DNA of 64,000 bases from Pseudoflavonifractor sp. AF19-9AC (GCF_003478995.1 NZ_QUGI01000009.1:65494-129493), one strand, 5' to 3'; numbered from the stretch's first letter, positions 1-8,865 are shown. Translations and numbers: made by a program. Notes: generated by a model not told the origin, from the sequence alone.

Positions 1-316
1 CGTCCTCGTTCTGAAAGATGCTCAGGTTAAACACCACATAGTAGGCCCGGATGGCCACCAGGGCCGCAGGCACGGCAAAGAGCATCATATCGATGATCTG
101 GTCCCCATTTACGCCGAAGCGGCCGCTCCACCGGGTACACAGCCACACGGCCAGAAAGAGGCCGGAGGCAATGATGATGCCGTACCAGTAGACCGGGCGG
201 CCCAGAATAATGATGGCCACCCGGTTCAAATCAAAGTTCAGGCCCAGGCCCGGGAAGAAGACGTTCTGCACCGTCTCCGGCCCGGGCAGGGCGATGAGGT
301 TCTGCAAAAAGTCCAT
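1..316 (-). CDS. lgt: Prolipoprotein diacylglyceryl transferase, N-terminal part
   Basis: Lgt moves the diacylglyceryl group of phosphatidylglycerol onto the lipobox cysteine of prolipoproteins at the cytoplasmic membrane. Only about the first 105 residues are present because the gene runs off the left edge. Visible are a hydrophobic stretch beginning WYGIIIASGLFLAVWL (about residues 44-60) and the family-typical segment IRAYYVVFNLSIF near residue 92, which resembles the conserved G-A-R-x-Y-Y region. Its ATG overlaps the TGA of the upstream M16 peptidase gene, so the two are translationally coupled. Identification rests on the N-terminus only; the catalytic C-terminal part lies outside the window. 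Confidence 0.85.
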   Translation of the reverse strand, partial: MDFLQNLIALPGPETVQNVFFPGLGLNFDLNRVAIIILGRPVYWYGIIIASGLFLAVWLCTRWSGRFGVNGDQIIDMMLFAVPAALVAIRAYYVVFNLSIFQNED

Positions 317-1596
317 CAGTCTGCTCCTCCCTTGGGCCGGATAATGGACAGAGCGGTCCGTTCCTCCGTCACCCAGCGGGCGATGAGCTCCTCCGCCTCC
401 TGCTTGGTGAGGGCGCTGAAGAGATCGGCAAAGCGCAGGAAGTCCGTGCCGGCAAAGAAGGCCTGAGCCTGACCCACGCACAGGTTCTCAAAGGAATTGA
501 GAGAACGCACCTTGTTGCCGTAGACGCCCTTCTTCAGGCGCTCCCAGAGCTTTCCGTCGATGCCCTCCCGGCCGATACGGGCACCCTCCTCAGCTACTGC
601 CATGCGCACGGCCTCGGGGTCCTTGGACTCGCCGCCGGCGCACAGGAAAGAGCAGCCGGGGTAGCTGTCATAACCGTAGGAGAAGTTCTGGTTGATGAGG
701 CCCTCCCGGTAGAGCTTGGCGTACAGGGGGCTGGAGTTGCCCAGCAGGGCCTCCAGGGCCAGCTCGGCAACCAAACGCTGGCGCAGCCGCTCCTCGCCGT
801 TTTTGGCCGGGTCACCCTTATAGCCCAGCTGGAAAATGGGGGTGGACACCGCCATCTCCTTCTCCACCTGGCGCTGGAAGACCCGGGGCTTCTCCTCCTC
901 GCCGTAATCCTTCAGGGCGATGGGGCCGGGGGTCTTGGGCAGAATCTCCCGGGCCAACTCACACACCCGCTCCGGCTCCACGTTGCCCGCCACGCACAGC
1001 ACCATGTTGGCCGGGTCATAGAAGGCCTTGTGGCAGGCGTAGAGGGTGTCGGTGGTGATGTGGGAGATGGACTCCACGCTGCCCGCCACGTTCTCCCGCA
1101 CGGGGTGGTTCTTGTAGAGAGCCTCCATGAGGTTGATATAGGACTCCCACTCCGGATCGTCCTCGTACATGCGGATCTCCTGGCCGATGATGCCCTGCTC
1201 CTTGTCCACGCTCTCGGGGGTAAAGTAGGGAATGGAGACAAAGGAGAGGAGGATTTTCAGGTTGTCCTCAAACTTCTCCGTGGACTCAAAGAAGTAGCCG
1301 GTAATGGCATTGCTGGTGAAGGCGTTGGGGGATGCCCCGTTGGCCGCCAGCTCCTGGAGGGCGTTGCCCTCCTTGGTGTCAAACATCTTGTGCTCCAGGA
1401 AGTGGGCCACGCCGGCGGGGGTGTCGTGCCACTCCCCGTCCAGGCAGAAGCGCATGTCCATGCCGCCGTAGTTGGTGGCGAAGAAGGCGTACCCCTTCTG
1501 ATAGTCGGGCTTGGGGAAGACAAACACGTTGAGGCCGTTTTCCAGCTTCTCGTGGTACATCTGCTCCCCTACCCGGGTAAATTCCAGCTTCTCCAT
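316..1596 (-). CDS. ymfH: M16 family zinc peptidase (YmfH-like)
   Basis: A 426-residue M16-type (insulinase/pitrilysin) peptidase. The inverted zinc motif H65-x-x-E68-H69 (HFLEHKMF) is intact, and E140 in IIGQEIRMYED is well placed as third zinc ligand, so this subunit should be catalytic. The gene lies 3 bp downstream of a second M16-like gene that lacks the motif, the usual catalytic/non-catalytic pairing of B. subtilis YmfH/YmfF. Database naming links such pairs to EF-P 5-aminopentanol modification, but nothing in this window tests that role. Its stop overlaps the start of lgt. The physiological substrate is not known from sequence. Confidence 0.85.
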   Translation of the reverse strand: MEKLEFTRVGEQMYHEKLENGLNVFVFPKPDYQKGYAFFATNYGGMDMRFCLDGEWHDTPAGVAHFLEHKMFDTKEGNALQELAANGASPNAFTSNAITGYFFESTEKFEDNLKILLSFVSIPYFTPESVDKEQGIIGQEIRMYEDDPEWESYINLMEALYKNHPVRENVAGSVESISHITTDTLYACHKAFYDPANMVLCVAGNVEPERVCELAREILPKTPGPIALKDYGEEEKPRVFQRQVEKEMAVSTPIFQLGYKGDPAKNGEERLRQRLVAELALEALLGNSSPLYAKLYREGLINQNFSYGYDSYPGCSFLCAGGESKDPEAVRMAVAEEGARIGREGIDGKLWERLKKGVYGNKVRSLNSFENLCVGQAQAFFAGTDFLRFADLFSALTKQEAEELIARWVTEERTALSIIRPKGGAD

Positions 1597-1599
1597 GGC

Positions 1600-2883
1600 T
1601 CAGGCCTCCTTTCCCTTCAGGAAGTAGATGGTGTCCAGCTCCAGCTTCTGAGCCACGGCCGCCACCTGCTCCCGGGTGATGGTCTCAAACTGGGCGCACA
1701 GCTCCTCAATGGTGGTGTCCAGTCCGGCGGCCGCCTGGCCCAGCCAGAACTCCTCCTGCCGCCCCTGGTCGTCCAGGGTGGACCGGTGGCCCCCGATGAG
1801 GGTGCGGCGGGCGCCCTCCAGCTCCCAGTCCTCAATCTCGCCCCGGCGGACGGCCTCCAGCTGAGCCAGAATCTCGTCCCGGGCGGTCTCGTACTTGTCA
1901 AACTCGATGCCGGAGGAGACCAGCATGAGGCCCTTCATCTTCTCCAGCATGGAGCTGGCGTAGTAGCAGAGGGACCGTTTCTCCCGCACGTTGAGGAAGA
2001 GCTTGGACAGGGTGGTGCCGCCGAAGATGGCGTTGCACATCACCAGAGCGGGGTAGTCCTCTTCCCAGCAGGTCACTCCGCCGGTGCGGAAGCCCAGGGC
2101 CAGCTTACCCTGGGTCACGTCCATGGCTTCCTCCTCCACCCGGGGCTGTTCCTCGGCGTGGAGGCGCACCTGGCACTCGGGGGTCAGGCGGTTCTCGCTC
2201 ACCGGCAGGGACGCCAGGGCAGAACGCAGGGCCGCCTCCACCCGCTCGGGGGCGGCAGAGCCGCAGTAGTAGACCTCAATGGCGGCGGAGGACAGCAGAT
2301 TCTGATACCGCTGCCACAGGGAGGCGGGGGTAATGGCCTCCACGCTGGCCTCCTCCCCCAGCTTGTCCACGCCGAAGGCCTCCTCCCGGCACATGCGGCG
2401 GGTGAGCTGGAGGGTGGCGTAGGTGCGCTTGTCGTTCACCTGGCCCCGGATGCGGTCCAGCAGGTTGGCCTTCTCCCCGGCGGTGTAGTCGGGGCAGAAC
2501 ACTCCGTCCTGGGTGTAGGGGTTCAGCAGCAGCTCCCCCAGCAGGGCGGCGGCGCTCTCCAGAATGGGCTCGCCACCCAGGGTGTAGGCGTCATCCAGAA
2601 AGCTGGCCACAAAGCCCACGCACTGGGTCTCCCCCTTCTTGCGCACCACCGGCTCCACCGCGCCGCCGTACAGCTCGTCCAGCGCCGCGGACAGGCGCTC
2701 CATGTCCGGGTGGACGGCGGTGCCCCGGCGCAGGACATAGGGAACCAAGGCGTTCTCCGCCGCCGTTGCCCGCTCCAGGGGCGCCATGAGGGTAATGGAC
2801 AGATAGGCGCTTTTGAATTTTTCCGTGTGGATCGCCCGCAGCCACACGCCAGGGAACAGCTCCCGACGGGTCATCTGAGCCAT
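1600..2883 (-). CDS. ymfF: M16 family non-catalytic partner (YmfF-like)
   Basis: A 427-residue M16-fold protein without an H-x-x-E-H motif: the equivalent N-terminal region reads LVPYVLRRGTAVHPDMERL. It is therefore probably the non-catalytic half of a heterodimer with the adjacent YmfH-like peptidase. The C-terminal M16 half is recognisable (NAIFGGTTLSKLFLNVREK, then LCYYASSML). I chose the ATG at 2883 (MAQMTRREL) because GGAGAAAGGAAC sits just upstream; the frame stays open about 28 codons further but those residues lack an RBS. The gene is the first of a probable ymfF-ymfH-lgt operon driven by the promoter at 2947-2975. Confidence 0.8.
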   Translation of the reverse strand: MAQMTRRELFPGVWLRAIHTEKFKSAYLSITLMAPLERATAAENALVPYVLRRGTAVHPDMERLSAALDELYGGAVEPVVRKKGETQCVGFVASFLDDAYTLGGEPILESAAALLGELLLNPYTQDGVFCPDYTAGEKANLLDRIRGQVNDKRTYATLQLTRRMCREEAFGVDKLGEEASVEAITPASLWQRYQNLLSSAAIEVYYCGSAAPERVEAALRSALASLPVSENRLTPECQVRLHAEEQPRVEEEAMDVTQGKLALGFRTGGVTCWEEDYPALVMCNAIFGGTTLSKLFLNVREKRSLCYYASSMLEKMKGLMLVSSGIEFDKYETARDEILAQLEAVRRGEIEDWELEGARRTLIGGHRSTLDDQGRQEEFWLGQAAAGLDTTIEELCAQFETITREQVAAVAQKLELDTIYFLKGKEA

Positions 2884-2946
2884 AATCGAGTTCCTTTCTC
2901 CATATCGGCAGGCAGGAAATGAATTCCTTCTTTTACAGTGTGTAAT

Positions 2947-2975
2947 ATCATACACGACCCACCGCAAAAAGTAAA
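2947..2975 (-). promoter_or_regulatory. Sigma-A promoter of the M16/lgt operon
   Basis: Reading on the minus strand, TTTACT is followed after 17 bases by TATGAT, about 60 bases before the ymfF-like ATG. It is divergent from the ylxM promoter 120 bp away. Confidence 0.55.
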
Positions 2976-3094
2976 GCAGGCGGGGGCGAATTCCCCTTCA
3001 AAGCCCCAGGCTTTTCCGCCCCTCGGCATGGAGTGTTCCCCGGCCCTTGGCGCAATATACCAAATCCGGCCTCCGGCGGGGCAAGTAATTTGAC

Positions 3095-3123
3095 TTGACA
3101 TTTGGAGGCAAATGTGGTATGAT
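3095..3123 (+). promoter_or_regulatory. Sigma-A promoter of ylxM-ffh operon
   Basis: A consensus -35 (TTGACA) is followed after exactly 17 bases by TATGAT. The transcript would start about 50 bases before the ylxM ATG. A small inverted repeat (GTAAAGTCGTTTAC) lies at the start of the leader. Confidence 0.8.
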
Positions 3124-3177
3124 TCCGTTTGTAAAGTCGTTTACCTTTACATTTTCCATTGAAGGAGGTCCGCTGGA

Positions 3178-3543
3178 ATGAAAAGTCAGGCCTATCGTAT
3201 GGCGATGCTCTTCGATTTCTACGGCGACGTACTCACCGATCGCCAGAAGGAGTTCTATGACCTCTATTACAACGAGGACCTCTCTCTGGGCGAGATTGCG
3301 GAAAACTACAACATCTCCCGCCAGGGCGTCCGGGACGTCATTGTCCGGGCGGAGGCCACCCTCACCGAGCTGGAGGACAAGACCGGCCTCATCAAGCGCT
3401 TTCACACCATGCACCGTCAGCTGGAACAGGTCCAGCAGGACACCCGCAAGGCACTGGAGCTGTCCGCCCGATACGACGACGGGGAGCTGGAAACCCTGCT
3501 GCGGCGCGTGGATGACACCGTCGACACCCTGCTGAAGGAGTAA
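3178..3543 (+). CDS. ylxM: YlxM family DNA-binding protein
   Basis: A 121-residue helix-turn-helix protein of the UPF0122/YlxM family, structurally like region 4 of sigma factors. The helix-turn-helix is seen in LSLGEIAENYNISRQGVRDV (about residues 36-56). It precedes ffh by 3 bases, the conserved arrangement in Firmicutes, where it has been proposed to modulate the SRP pathway. The ATG at 3178 is preceded by GAAGGAGG. The C-terminal half is charged and probably helical. The exact biochemical role is not established. Confidence 0.9.
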   Translation: MKSQAYRMAMLFDFYGDVLTDRQKEFYDLYYNEDLSLGEIAENYNISRQGVRDVIVRAEATLTELEDKTGLIKRFHTMHRQLEQVQQDTRKALELSARYDDGELETLLRRVDDTVDTLLKE

Positions 3544-3546
3544 CCC

Positions 3547-4932
3547 ATGGCATTTGAAGGACTTTCCGAAAAGCTCTCCGCTGCCTTCAAAAAGCTGCGG
3601 GGCAAGGGCCGCCTGTCTGAGGCCGACGTCAAGGAGGCCATGCGGGAAATCCGCCTGGCTCTGCTGGAGGCCGACGTCAGCTACAAGGTGGTCAAACAGT
3701 TCATCGCCCAGGTGACGGAGAAGGCGGTGGGTGCCGACGTGCTGGAGGCTCTCTCCCCCGCCCAGATGATCATCAAGATCGTCAATCAGGAGCTCACCGA
3801 GCTCATGGGCGGCACCAGCGCCAAGCTGACCATCTCCCCCAAGCCCCCCACCATTGTGATGATGGTAGGCCTTCAGGGCGCCGGTAAGACCACCAATGTG
3901 GCCAAGCTGGCGGGCTTCATGAAAAAGCAGAACGGCAAGCGCCCCCTGCTGGTGGCCTGCGACGTGTACCGTCCCGCCGCCATCAAGCAGCTGGAAGTGG
4001 TGGGCGAGCAGCTGGACATCCCCGTCTTCCAGATGGGACAGATCAATCCCGTGGACATCGCCAAGGCCTCTGTGGAGCACGCCCTCAAGCACGGCAACGA
4101 CATTGTTTTCCTGGACACTGCCGGCCGGCTCCACGTGGACGAGGAGCTGATGGATGAGCTGCGGGCCATCAAGGCCGCGGTCAACCCCACAGAAATTCTC
4201 CTGGTGGTAGACGCCATGATCGGCCAGGACGCGGTGAACGCCGCCAAGGCCTTTGACGATGCCCTGGACATCAGCGGCGTGGTGCTCACCAAGCTGGACG
4301 GCGACGCCCGGGGCGGTGCGGCTCTCTCCATCAAGTCGGTCACCGGCAAGCCCATCAAGTTTGTGGGCATGGGCGAGAAGCTGGACCAGATCGAGGTCTT
4401 CCACCCCGACCGCATGGCCAGCCGGATCCTGGGCATGGGTGATATGCTCTCCCTCATTGAGAAGGCGGAGCAGTCCTTCGACCAGAAGAAGGCCCTGGAG
4501 CTGCAGGAGAAGCTGCGCAAGAACAAATTTACTCTTACCGATTTCTACGAGCAAATGGCCCAGCTGAAAAACATGGGCTCGCTCAGCGATATTGCCGGGA
4601 TGATTCCCGGCGTCAAGGCCTCCGACTTGGAGGGGGCCACCATGGACGAGAAGCTCCTCCAGCGCATGGAGGCCATCATCCTGTCCATGACACCCTACGA
4701 GCGGGAAAACCCCAGCGTCCTCAACTCCAGCCGGAAAAAGCGCATCGCCGCCGGTTCCGGCACCCAGGTGGTGGACGTCAACCGCCTTCTCAAACAGTTT
4801 GAGATGCTCCAGACCATGACGAAGCAGTTCTCCGGCAACAAGCTGCCCCGGAACCTGCGGAAGATGATGGGCAAAAAGGGCGGCAAGGGCATGTTCCCCG
4901 GCATGGGCGGCGGAATGGGTCTCCCCTTCTGA
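3547..4932 (+). CDS. ffh: Signal recognition particle GTPase Ffh
   Basis: Ffh (461 residues, usual length) binds 4.5S/SRP RNA and signal sequences of nascent membrane and secreted proteins and delivers them to FtsY. The N domain covers about residues 1-90. The GTPase G domain shows the P-loop GLQGAGKTT (108-116), DTAGR near 190 and TKLDGDARGG near 248. A methionine-rich M domain follows and ends in the Gly/Met-rich tail KGMFPGMGGGMGLPF. It is cotranscribed with ylxM and probably with rpsP, khpA and rimM. The SRP RNA gene is not in this window. Confidence 0.98.
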   Translation: MAFEGLSEKLSAAFKKLRGKGRLSEADVKEAMREIRLALLEADVSYKVVKQFIAQVTEKAVGADVLEALSPAQMIIKIVNQELTELMGGTSAKLTISPKPPTIVMMVGLQGAGKTTNVAKLAGFMKKQNGKRPLLVACDVYRPAAIKQLEVVGEQLDIPVFQMGQINPVDIAKASVEHALKHGNDIVFLDTAGRLHVDEELMDELRAIKAAVNPTEILLVVDAMIGQDAVNAAKAFDDALDISGVVLTKLDGDARGGAALSIKSVTGKPIKFVGMGEKLDQIEVFHPDRMASRILGMGDMLSLIEKAEQSFDQKKALELQEKLRKNKFTLTDFYEQMAQLKNMGSLSDIAGMIPGVKASDLEGATMDEKLLQRMEAIILSMTPYERENPSVLNSSRKKRIAAGSGTQVVDVNRLLKQFEMLQTMTKQFSGNKLPRNLRKMMGKKGGKGMFPGMGGGMGLPF

Positions 4933-5010
4933 CGCGCCCCCTTCTTGTTGGCAAGGCGTCGCAGACGCTTTCCATATAACATTAACAAATTCATTTGGAG
5001 GTGAACATAA

Positions 5011-5250
5011 ATGGTCAAAATCAGACTGCGCCGCATGGGCGCCAAGAAGGCTCCCTTCTACCGCATCGTGGTGGCCGACTCCCGTTATCCCCGTGACGGC
5101 CGTTTCATCGAGGAGATTGGCATCTACAATCCCGTGGTCAGCCCCGCCGAGCTGAAGGTGGACGTGGACCGCGCCCAGGCCTGGATCAAGACCGGCGCTC
5201 AGCCCACTGAGACCGTACGTGACCTGCTGAAAAAGGCTGGCGCGCTGTAA
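5011..5250 (+). CDS. rpsP: 30S ribosomal protein S16
   Basis: Ribosomal protein S16 of 79 residues, starting [20 protein letters not shown], the highly conserved N-terminus that contacts 16S rRNA in the body of the small subunit. It lies 78 bp after ffh and has a strong TTTGGAGGTGA ribosome site. The codons are highly biased, as expected for an abundant protein. The next gene, khpA, starts 21 bases downstream. Confidence 0.98.
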   Translation: MVKIRLRRMGAKKAPFYRIVVADSRYPRDGRFIEEIGIYNPVVSPAELKVDVDRAQAWIKTGAQPTETVRDLLKKAGAL

Positions 5251-5271
5251 AGCTTGGAGGTCTTGCACGCA

Positions 5272-5502
5272 ATGAAAGAGCTTCTGACCTACGTGGCCCA
5301 AAATCTGGTGGAGCATCCGGAGCAGGTCTCCGTCACCGAGTCTGAGGGCGACGGCGAGACCATTCTGGAGCTGCGGGTGGCTCCCGAGGACATGGGTAAG
5401 GTGATCGGCCGCCAGGGCCGCATCGCCAAGGAAATCCGTGTCCTTATCCGCTCCGTGGCCCAGCGGTCCGGTAAGCGCGTCTCTGTTGAGATTGTCGACT
5501 AA
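5272..5502 (+). CDS. khpA: KH-domain RNA-binding protein KhpA
   Basis: A 76-residue single KH-domain protein (KhpA/YlqC, UPF0109). The RNA-binding GxxG loop lies in KVIGRQGRIAKEIR. In other Firmicutes KhpA dimerises with KhpB/EloR and affects cell elongation and RNA metabolism. I chose ATG 5272 (MKELLTYV) because TTGGAGG sits 8 bases upstream; an in-frame TTG at 5254 would destroy that ribosome site. The position between rpsP and rimM is conserved in Clostridia. Confidence 0.93.
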   Translation: MKELLTYVAQNLVEHPEQVSVTESEGDGETILELRVAPEDMGKVIGRQGRIAKEIRVLIRSVAQRSGKRVSVEIVD

Positions 5503-5505
5503 AAT

Positions 5506-5532
5506 GACAGCGCAGGAGATTCCTGCGCTGTC
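5506..5532 (+). terminator. Intra-operon hairpin between khpA and rimM
   Basis: A perfect 12-bp stem (GACAGCGCAGGA and its complement) with a 3-base loop starts 3 bases after the khpA stop and is followed by GTTTT only. The short U tract suggests partial termination or an mRNA 3'-end stabiliser, reducing rimM relative to rpsP. Confidence 0.55.
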
Positions 5533-5582
5533 GTTTTACCCGGCGCTTTGCGCCCGGAACCCAAAAGGAGGGACATTCCAGA

Positions 5583-6077
5583 ATGGAACAGTATTTGGAA
5601 GTCGGAAAAATCACCAACGTCCACGGCATCATGGGGGAGGTCCGGGTTCAGCCCTGGGCCGATTCTCCGGAGTTTCTCTGCCGGTTCAAGACCTTGTATG
5701 TGGACAAGACCCACTGGCCCATTGAGGTGGAGCGGGCCCGGGTCCACAAGAACATGGTCATTATGAAGTTTCACGGCGTCACCGACGTGCCCAGCGCCCT
5801 GGCCATGCGCAACGCCATTTTGTATATCGACCGCAGGGACGTGCAGCTGCCCGAGGGAGCCTTCTTCCTGGCCGATCTCTACGGCCTGGAGGTGCGGGAC
5901 GCCCGGGACGGCCGGGTGCTGGGCAAGGTGGCGGACATCCTCACCCTGCCGGCCAACAACGTGTATGTGGTCCGGGGCGGCGAGCGGGAGCTGATGATCC
6001 CCGCCGTCCCCCAGTTCGTCGCCGAGACCAATCCGGAGGAGGGCTATCTCCGGGTCAATCTCATTGAGGGCATGTGA
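5583..6077 (+). CDS. rimM: 16S rRNA processing protein RimM
   Basis: RimM (164 residues) assists maturation of the 30S head and binds ribosomal protein S19. The N-terminal RimM barrel begins LEVGKITNVHGIMGEVRVQPW, the typical signature, and the C-terminal PRC-barrel part contains LTLPANNVYVV and ELMIPAVPQFV. The ATG has AAAAGGAGGG upstream. Usually trmD and rplS follow rimM; here an AI-2E family transporter gene follows instead, starting 2 bases after the stop. Confidence 0.96.
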   Translation: MEQYLEVGKITNVHGIMGEVRVQPWADSPEFLCRFKTLYVDKTHWPIEVERARVHKNMVIMKFHGVTDVPSALAMRNAILYIDRRDVQLPEGAFFLADLYGLEVRDARDGRVLGKVADILTLPANNVYVVRGGERELMIPAVPQFVAETNPEEGYLRVNLIEGM

Positions 6078-6079
6078 CC

Positions 6080-7258
6080 ATGAGACATGAATGGAAGGGC
6101 TGGCTGCGGCTGGGGGTCACTCTGTTTCTGCTCTACCTGGCCATCCATTATTGGGGGGCCCTCTCCCACCTGACCCTGCTGGTGCTGGGAACCGCCGCCC
6201 CTCTGCTGCTGGGCGCCGTAATCGCCTACGCCGTGAACATTCTCATGAGCATCTATGAGCGGGTGTACTGGCCGGGGAGCACCCGGGCCGCTGTTGTCAA
6301 AAGCCGGCGCCCCGTCTGTCTGCTGCTGGCCTTTGCCAGCCTGGTGGCCATTGTCATCCTTATCATTCGTATGATTCTGCCTGAGCTGATGCAGAGTGTC
6401 ACGCTGCTCATCCAGGAGGTGATCCCCCTGCTGGAGCGGCTCGCCCACCTGCTCAATCAGAATATCAACCTGGAGCAGATCCTGGCCTCCTCCGGCGTGG
6501 CCTTTGCCGATGGCTCCATCAACTGGCGAGAGATCATCACCCAGGCGGTGAACTGGCTGGTGGCCGGTCTGGGCGGTGTAATGGGTTCTGTGGTGTCTCT
6601 GGTATCCGCAACAATCTCCACCGCCTTTACCCTGGTGGTCAGCGTCATCTTCTCCATCTACCTGCTGGTGGGCAAGGAGAAGCTCCAACGGCAGGGTGCT
6701 CTGGTTTTGCGCACCTATCTGAAGCCCTCCTGGTACTCCCGGCTGACCTATTTTCTCCAGACCCTGAACACCTGCTTCCACCGGTTCATCGTGGGCCAGT
6801 GTACCGAGGCGGTAATTCTGGGCCTTCTGTGCATTGCCGGAATGCTCCTCTTCCGCTTCCCCTACGCCACCATGGTGGGCACTCTGATTGGCTTCACCGC
6901 CCTCATCCCGGTGGCCGGAGCCTATATCGGAGCCGGCGTGGGCGCCTTTATGATCTTTACTGTCTCCCCCATCAAGGCCCTGCTCTTCCTGCTGTTCATC
7001 TCCGTTTTGCAGCAGCTGGAGGGCAACCTCATCTACCCCAGAGTGGTGGGCTCCTCCATCGGCCTGCCTGGTATCTGGGTTCTGGCGGCCGTCACCATCG
7101 GCGGCGGCCTGCTGGGCATCTTCGGCATGCTCCTGGCCGTACCCCTTACCGCCACCCTCTATCAGATCCTCCGGGCGGATGTGAAAAAGCGCAACCCGCC
7201 CCCTGTACCGGCGCCCGCCGTTCCCCAGGAGGACGAGCCTCCCCAGGCGCCGCAATAA
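6080..7258 (+). CDS. AI-2E family transporter (putative permease)
   Basis: A polytopic membrane protein of about 392 residues belonging to the AI-2E/PerM-like family (UPF0118). Predicted helices lie near residues 9-30, 32-52, 74-98, then 150-210 and 225-345; a family-typical segment reads GTLIGFTALIPVAGAYIG. The C-terminus is a short proline-rich cytosolic tail. Members export various substrates or ions (some are Na+(Li+)/H+ antiporters), so the name should not be taken as evidence of AI-2 transport. ATG 6080 is preferred to GTG 6074 because GAGGG lies 9 bases upstream of the former. It is probably in the ffh operon. Confidence 0.85.
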   Translation: MRHEWKGWLRLGVTLFLLYLAIHYWGALSHLTLLVLGTAAPLLLGAVIAYAVNILMSIYERVYWPGSTRAAVVKSRRPVCLLLAFASLVAIVILIIRMILPELMQSVTLLIQEVIPLLERLAHLLNQNINLEQILASSGVAFADGSINWREIITQAVNWLVAGLGGVMGSVVSLVSATISTAFTLVVSVIFSIYLLVGKEKLQRQGALVLRTYLKPSWYSRLTYFLQTLNTCFHRFIVGQCTEAVILGLLCIAGMLLFRFPYATMVGTLIGFTALIPVAGAYIGAGVGAFMIFTVSPIKALLFLLFISVLQQLEGNLIYPRVVGSSIGLPGIWVLAAVTIGGGLLGIFGMLLAVPLTATLYQILRADVKKRNPPPVPAPAVPQEDEPPQAPQ

Positions 7259-7268
7259 TCCACAGATA

Positions 7269-7308
7269 AAAAACAGGCTGCAGACCTATGATCTGCAGCC
7301 TGTTTTTT
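7269..7308. terminator. Bidirectional Rho-independent terminator
   Basis: A 16-bp stem (AAAAACAGGCTGCAGA and complement) with a 7-base loop and T/A tracts on both sides. It lies between the convergent AI-2E transporter gene and the EamA transporter gene and can serve both. Confidence 0.9.
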
Positions 7309-8212
7309 ATTCCTTTACCGGCTCTTTTCCCCGCAGAGCGTCCCACTGGGAGAGCACCAGTCCGCCCAGGGTCAGGGCCGCTCCGGCCAGAGAGGCAGCG
7401 GTCATATGCTCCTTCAGCACCACCGCGGAGCAAACCAGAGTAATCACGGGAGAGAGGTAGATGTACACGCTGGTCTTCACCGCACCCAGGCAGTTTACCG
7501 CCACACCCCAGGTCACAAAGCACAGCGCGCAGGCGCCGATTCCCAGATACAGCATGGTCAGGGCGTTGACCGGCTGGGCAAAGCGCTCCAGCCCCCAGTG
7601 AAAGTCCATGGTCATGGCCGCCGGAATCATAAACACCAGTCCATAGAGGAAGGTGCGCCGGGTGGTCTGTAAAATGGGGTATCCGAAGGTGGCAATCACC
7701 TTTACCAGCCGGGAATAGATTCCCCACACCGCTGCCGCCCCCAGGGCCAGCAGATCGCCGCGCCAATCCAGAGATACGGAGGAGATGCTGGGGAAGCTGA
7801 TGAGGCAGATGCCCGCCATGGCGGTGACAAATCCCAGGAAGAATTTTCCGTTGGGCTTCCCCTCCCCGCCCCCGGTTTTCCACACAATGAGCGCCGTAAA
7901 GAGGGGGGCGGCCGTGACAATCACGCCCACGTTGGCCGCCGTGGTGTAGGTCAGAGCCACATTTTCCATCAGATAATAGAGGCAGGCTCCCGTCAGACCG
8001 GCCGCAAGGAAGACCAGCTCCTGCTTTCGGTCCTTCACCCGCAGCAGCCTGGGGCAGGCCACAAACAGGGCCACCACACCCAGCATGAAACGGAACACCA
8101 AAATTTCCACCGGCGTAAAGGAACGTAGCAAAACCTTGGTGGCAATAAAGGTGGTACCCCAGTTGACAATGGTGAACAGCGCGGCCAGATGGCCCAGCGT
8201 CCGGCGATCCAT
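7307..8212 (-). CDS. EamA/DMT family transporter
   Basis: A 301-residue membrane protein of the drug/metabolite transporter superfamily with two EamA repeats of five helices each. The N-terminal repeat has the typical entry LAALFTIVNWGTTFIATK; the second repeat includes LLALGAAAVWGIYSRLV. The C-terminus ends in a short charged tail. Start ATG 8212 has GGAGGG 6 bases upstream. The substrate cannot be read from sequence; relatives export amino acids or other metabolites. It is a single-gene unit ending at the bidirectional terminator. Confidence 0.88.
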   Translation of the reverse strand: MDRRTLGHLAALFTIVNWGTTFIATKVLLRSFTPVEILVFRFMLGVVALFVACPRLLRVKDRKQELVFLAAGLTGACLYYLMENVALTYTTAANVGVIVTAAPLFTALIVWKTGGGEGKPNGKFFLGFVTAMAGICLISFPSISSVSLDWRGDLLALGAAAVWGIYSRLVKVIATFGYPILQTTRRTFLYGLVFMIPAAMTMDFHWGLERFAQPVNALTMLYLGIGACALCFVTWGVAVNCLGAVKTSVYIYLSPVITLVCSAVVLKEHMTAASLAGAALTLGGLVLSQWDALRGKEPVKE

Positions 8213-8328
8213 GGAAATCCCTCCGTCGTTCGGTTGGCTGCCAGCGGCGGCACGATCAGCCGTCGGGCGCAGCAACACTAGTATAACGGACCGCAGAGGG
8301 AAAATCCAGCACAATTTTCTCGTTTTCC

Positions 8329-8865
8329 TCAGGTTTCGGCTTTCATGTCCTCTGTGCCCCTCTGCGCCCGCTCTATGGTCCGGGCGATATAGGCCTCCAC
8401 CTGGTCCACGGGGATGCCCAGAGCCACCGCCAGCTCCCCGTGGAGCATGTCCATGGCCTGTTTTCGGCTCCGCTCATCCACCTGGCCCAGGCGGCGCCCC
8501 TTTCCCTCCGCCTCCCGGCCCTTGGCGTAAACCGTTCGGATCAGTTTCACCAGTTCCACACAGTCGCCGCTCTTCAGACTGAGCTGGTAGTGCTCATGAA
8601 GCAGGCGGGGATTGCGGCTCAGCCCGGTCTCCGCCCGAACCTGGGGAATGTGGGCAATGAGTGCCTCGGCCTCCTCCCGGGTCATCCCCGGCCGCATGAG
8701 CACCTTGGTATCCACCGGGGTAAAAATGGTGCCCCCGTGATAGAGCGGAGACAGGGTATAGTAGGGCATGTCCTTCTGGGCGTCCTGCATCTCCAGCGGT
8801 CCCACGTTCTCTACCCGGCATACACCGTCCGACCCATAAATGACCAGCGAACCTACCTCAAACAT
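8329..8865 (-). CDS. CarD family transcriptional regulator
   Basis: A 178-residue CarD/CdnL-like protein. The N-terminal RNA-polymerase-interacting domain (Tudor-like fold shared with TRCF) is seen in MFEVGSLVIYGSDGVCRVEN and YYTLSPLYHGGTIFTPVDTK. The C-terminal helical domain (about residues 70-165) would contact promoter DNA. Such proteins bind the RNA polymerase beta subunit and stabilise open complexes, often at rRNA promoters. It has its own promoter with an extended -10 and a hairpin in its leader. Confidence 0.9.
   Translation of the reverse strand: MFEVGSLVIYGSDGVCRVENVGPLEMQDAQKDMPYYTLSPLYHGGTIFTPVDTKVLMRPGMTREEAEALIAHIPQVRAETGLSRNPRLLHEHYQLSLKSGDCVELVKLIRTVYAKGREAEGKGRRLGQVDERSRKQAMDMLHGELAVALGIPVDQVEAYIARTIERAQRGTEDMKAET

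Noticed and set aside
5254..5271. TTG start for khpA six codons upstream of ATG 5272
   Set aside because: The proposed start lies within the ribosome-binding sequence of the ATG and adds residues not seen in the family.
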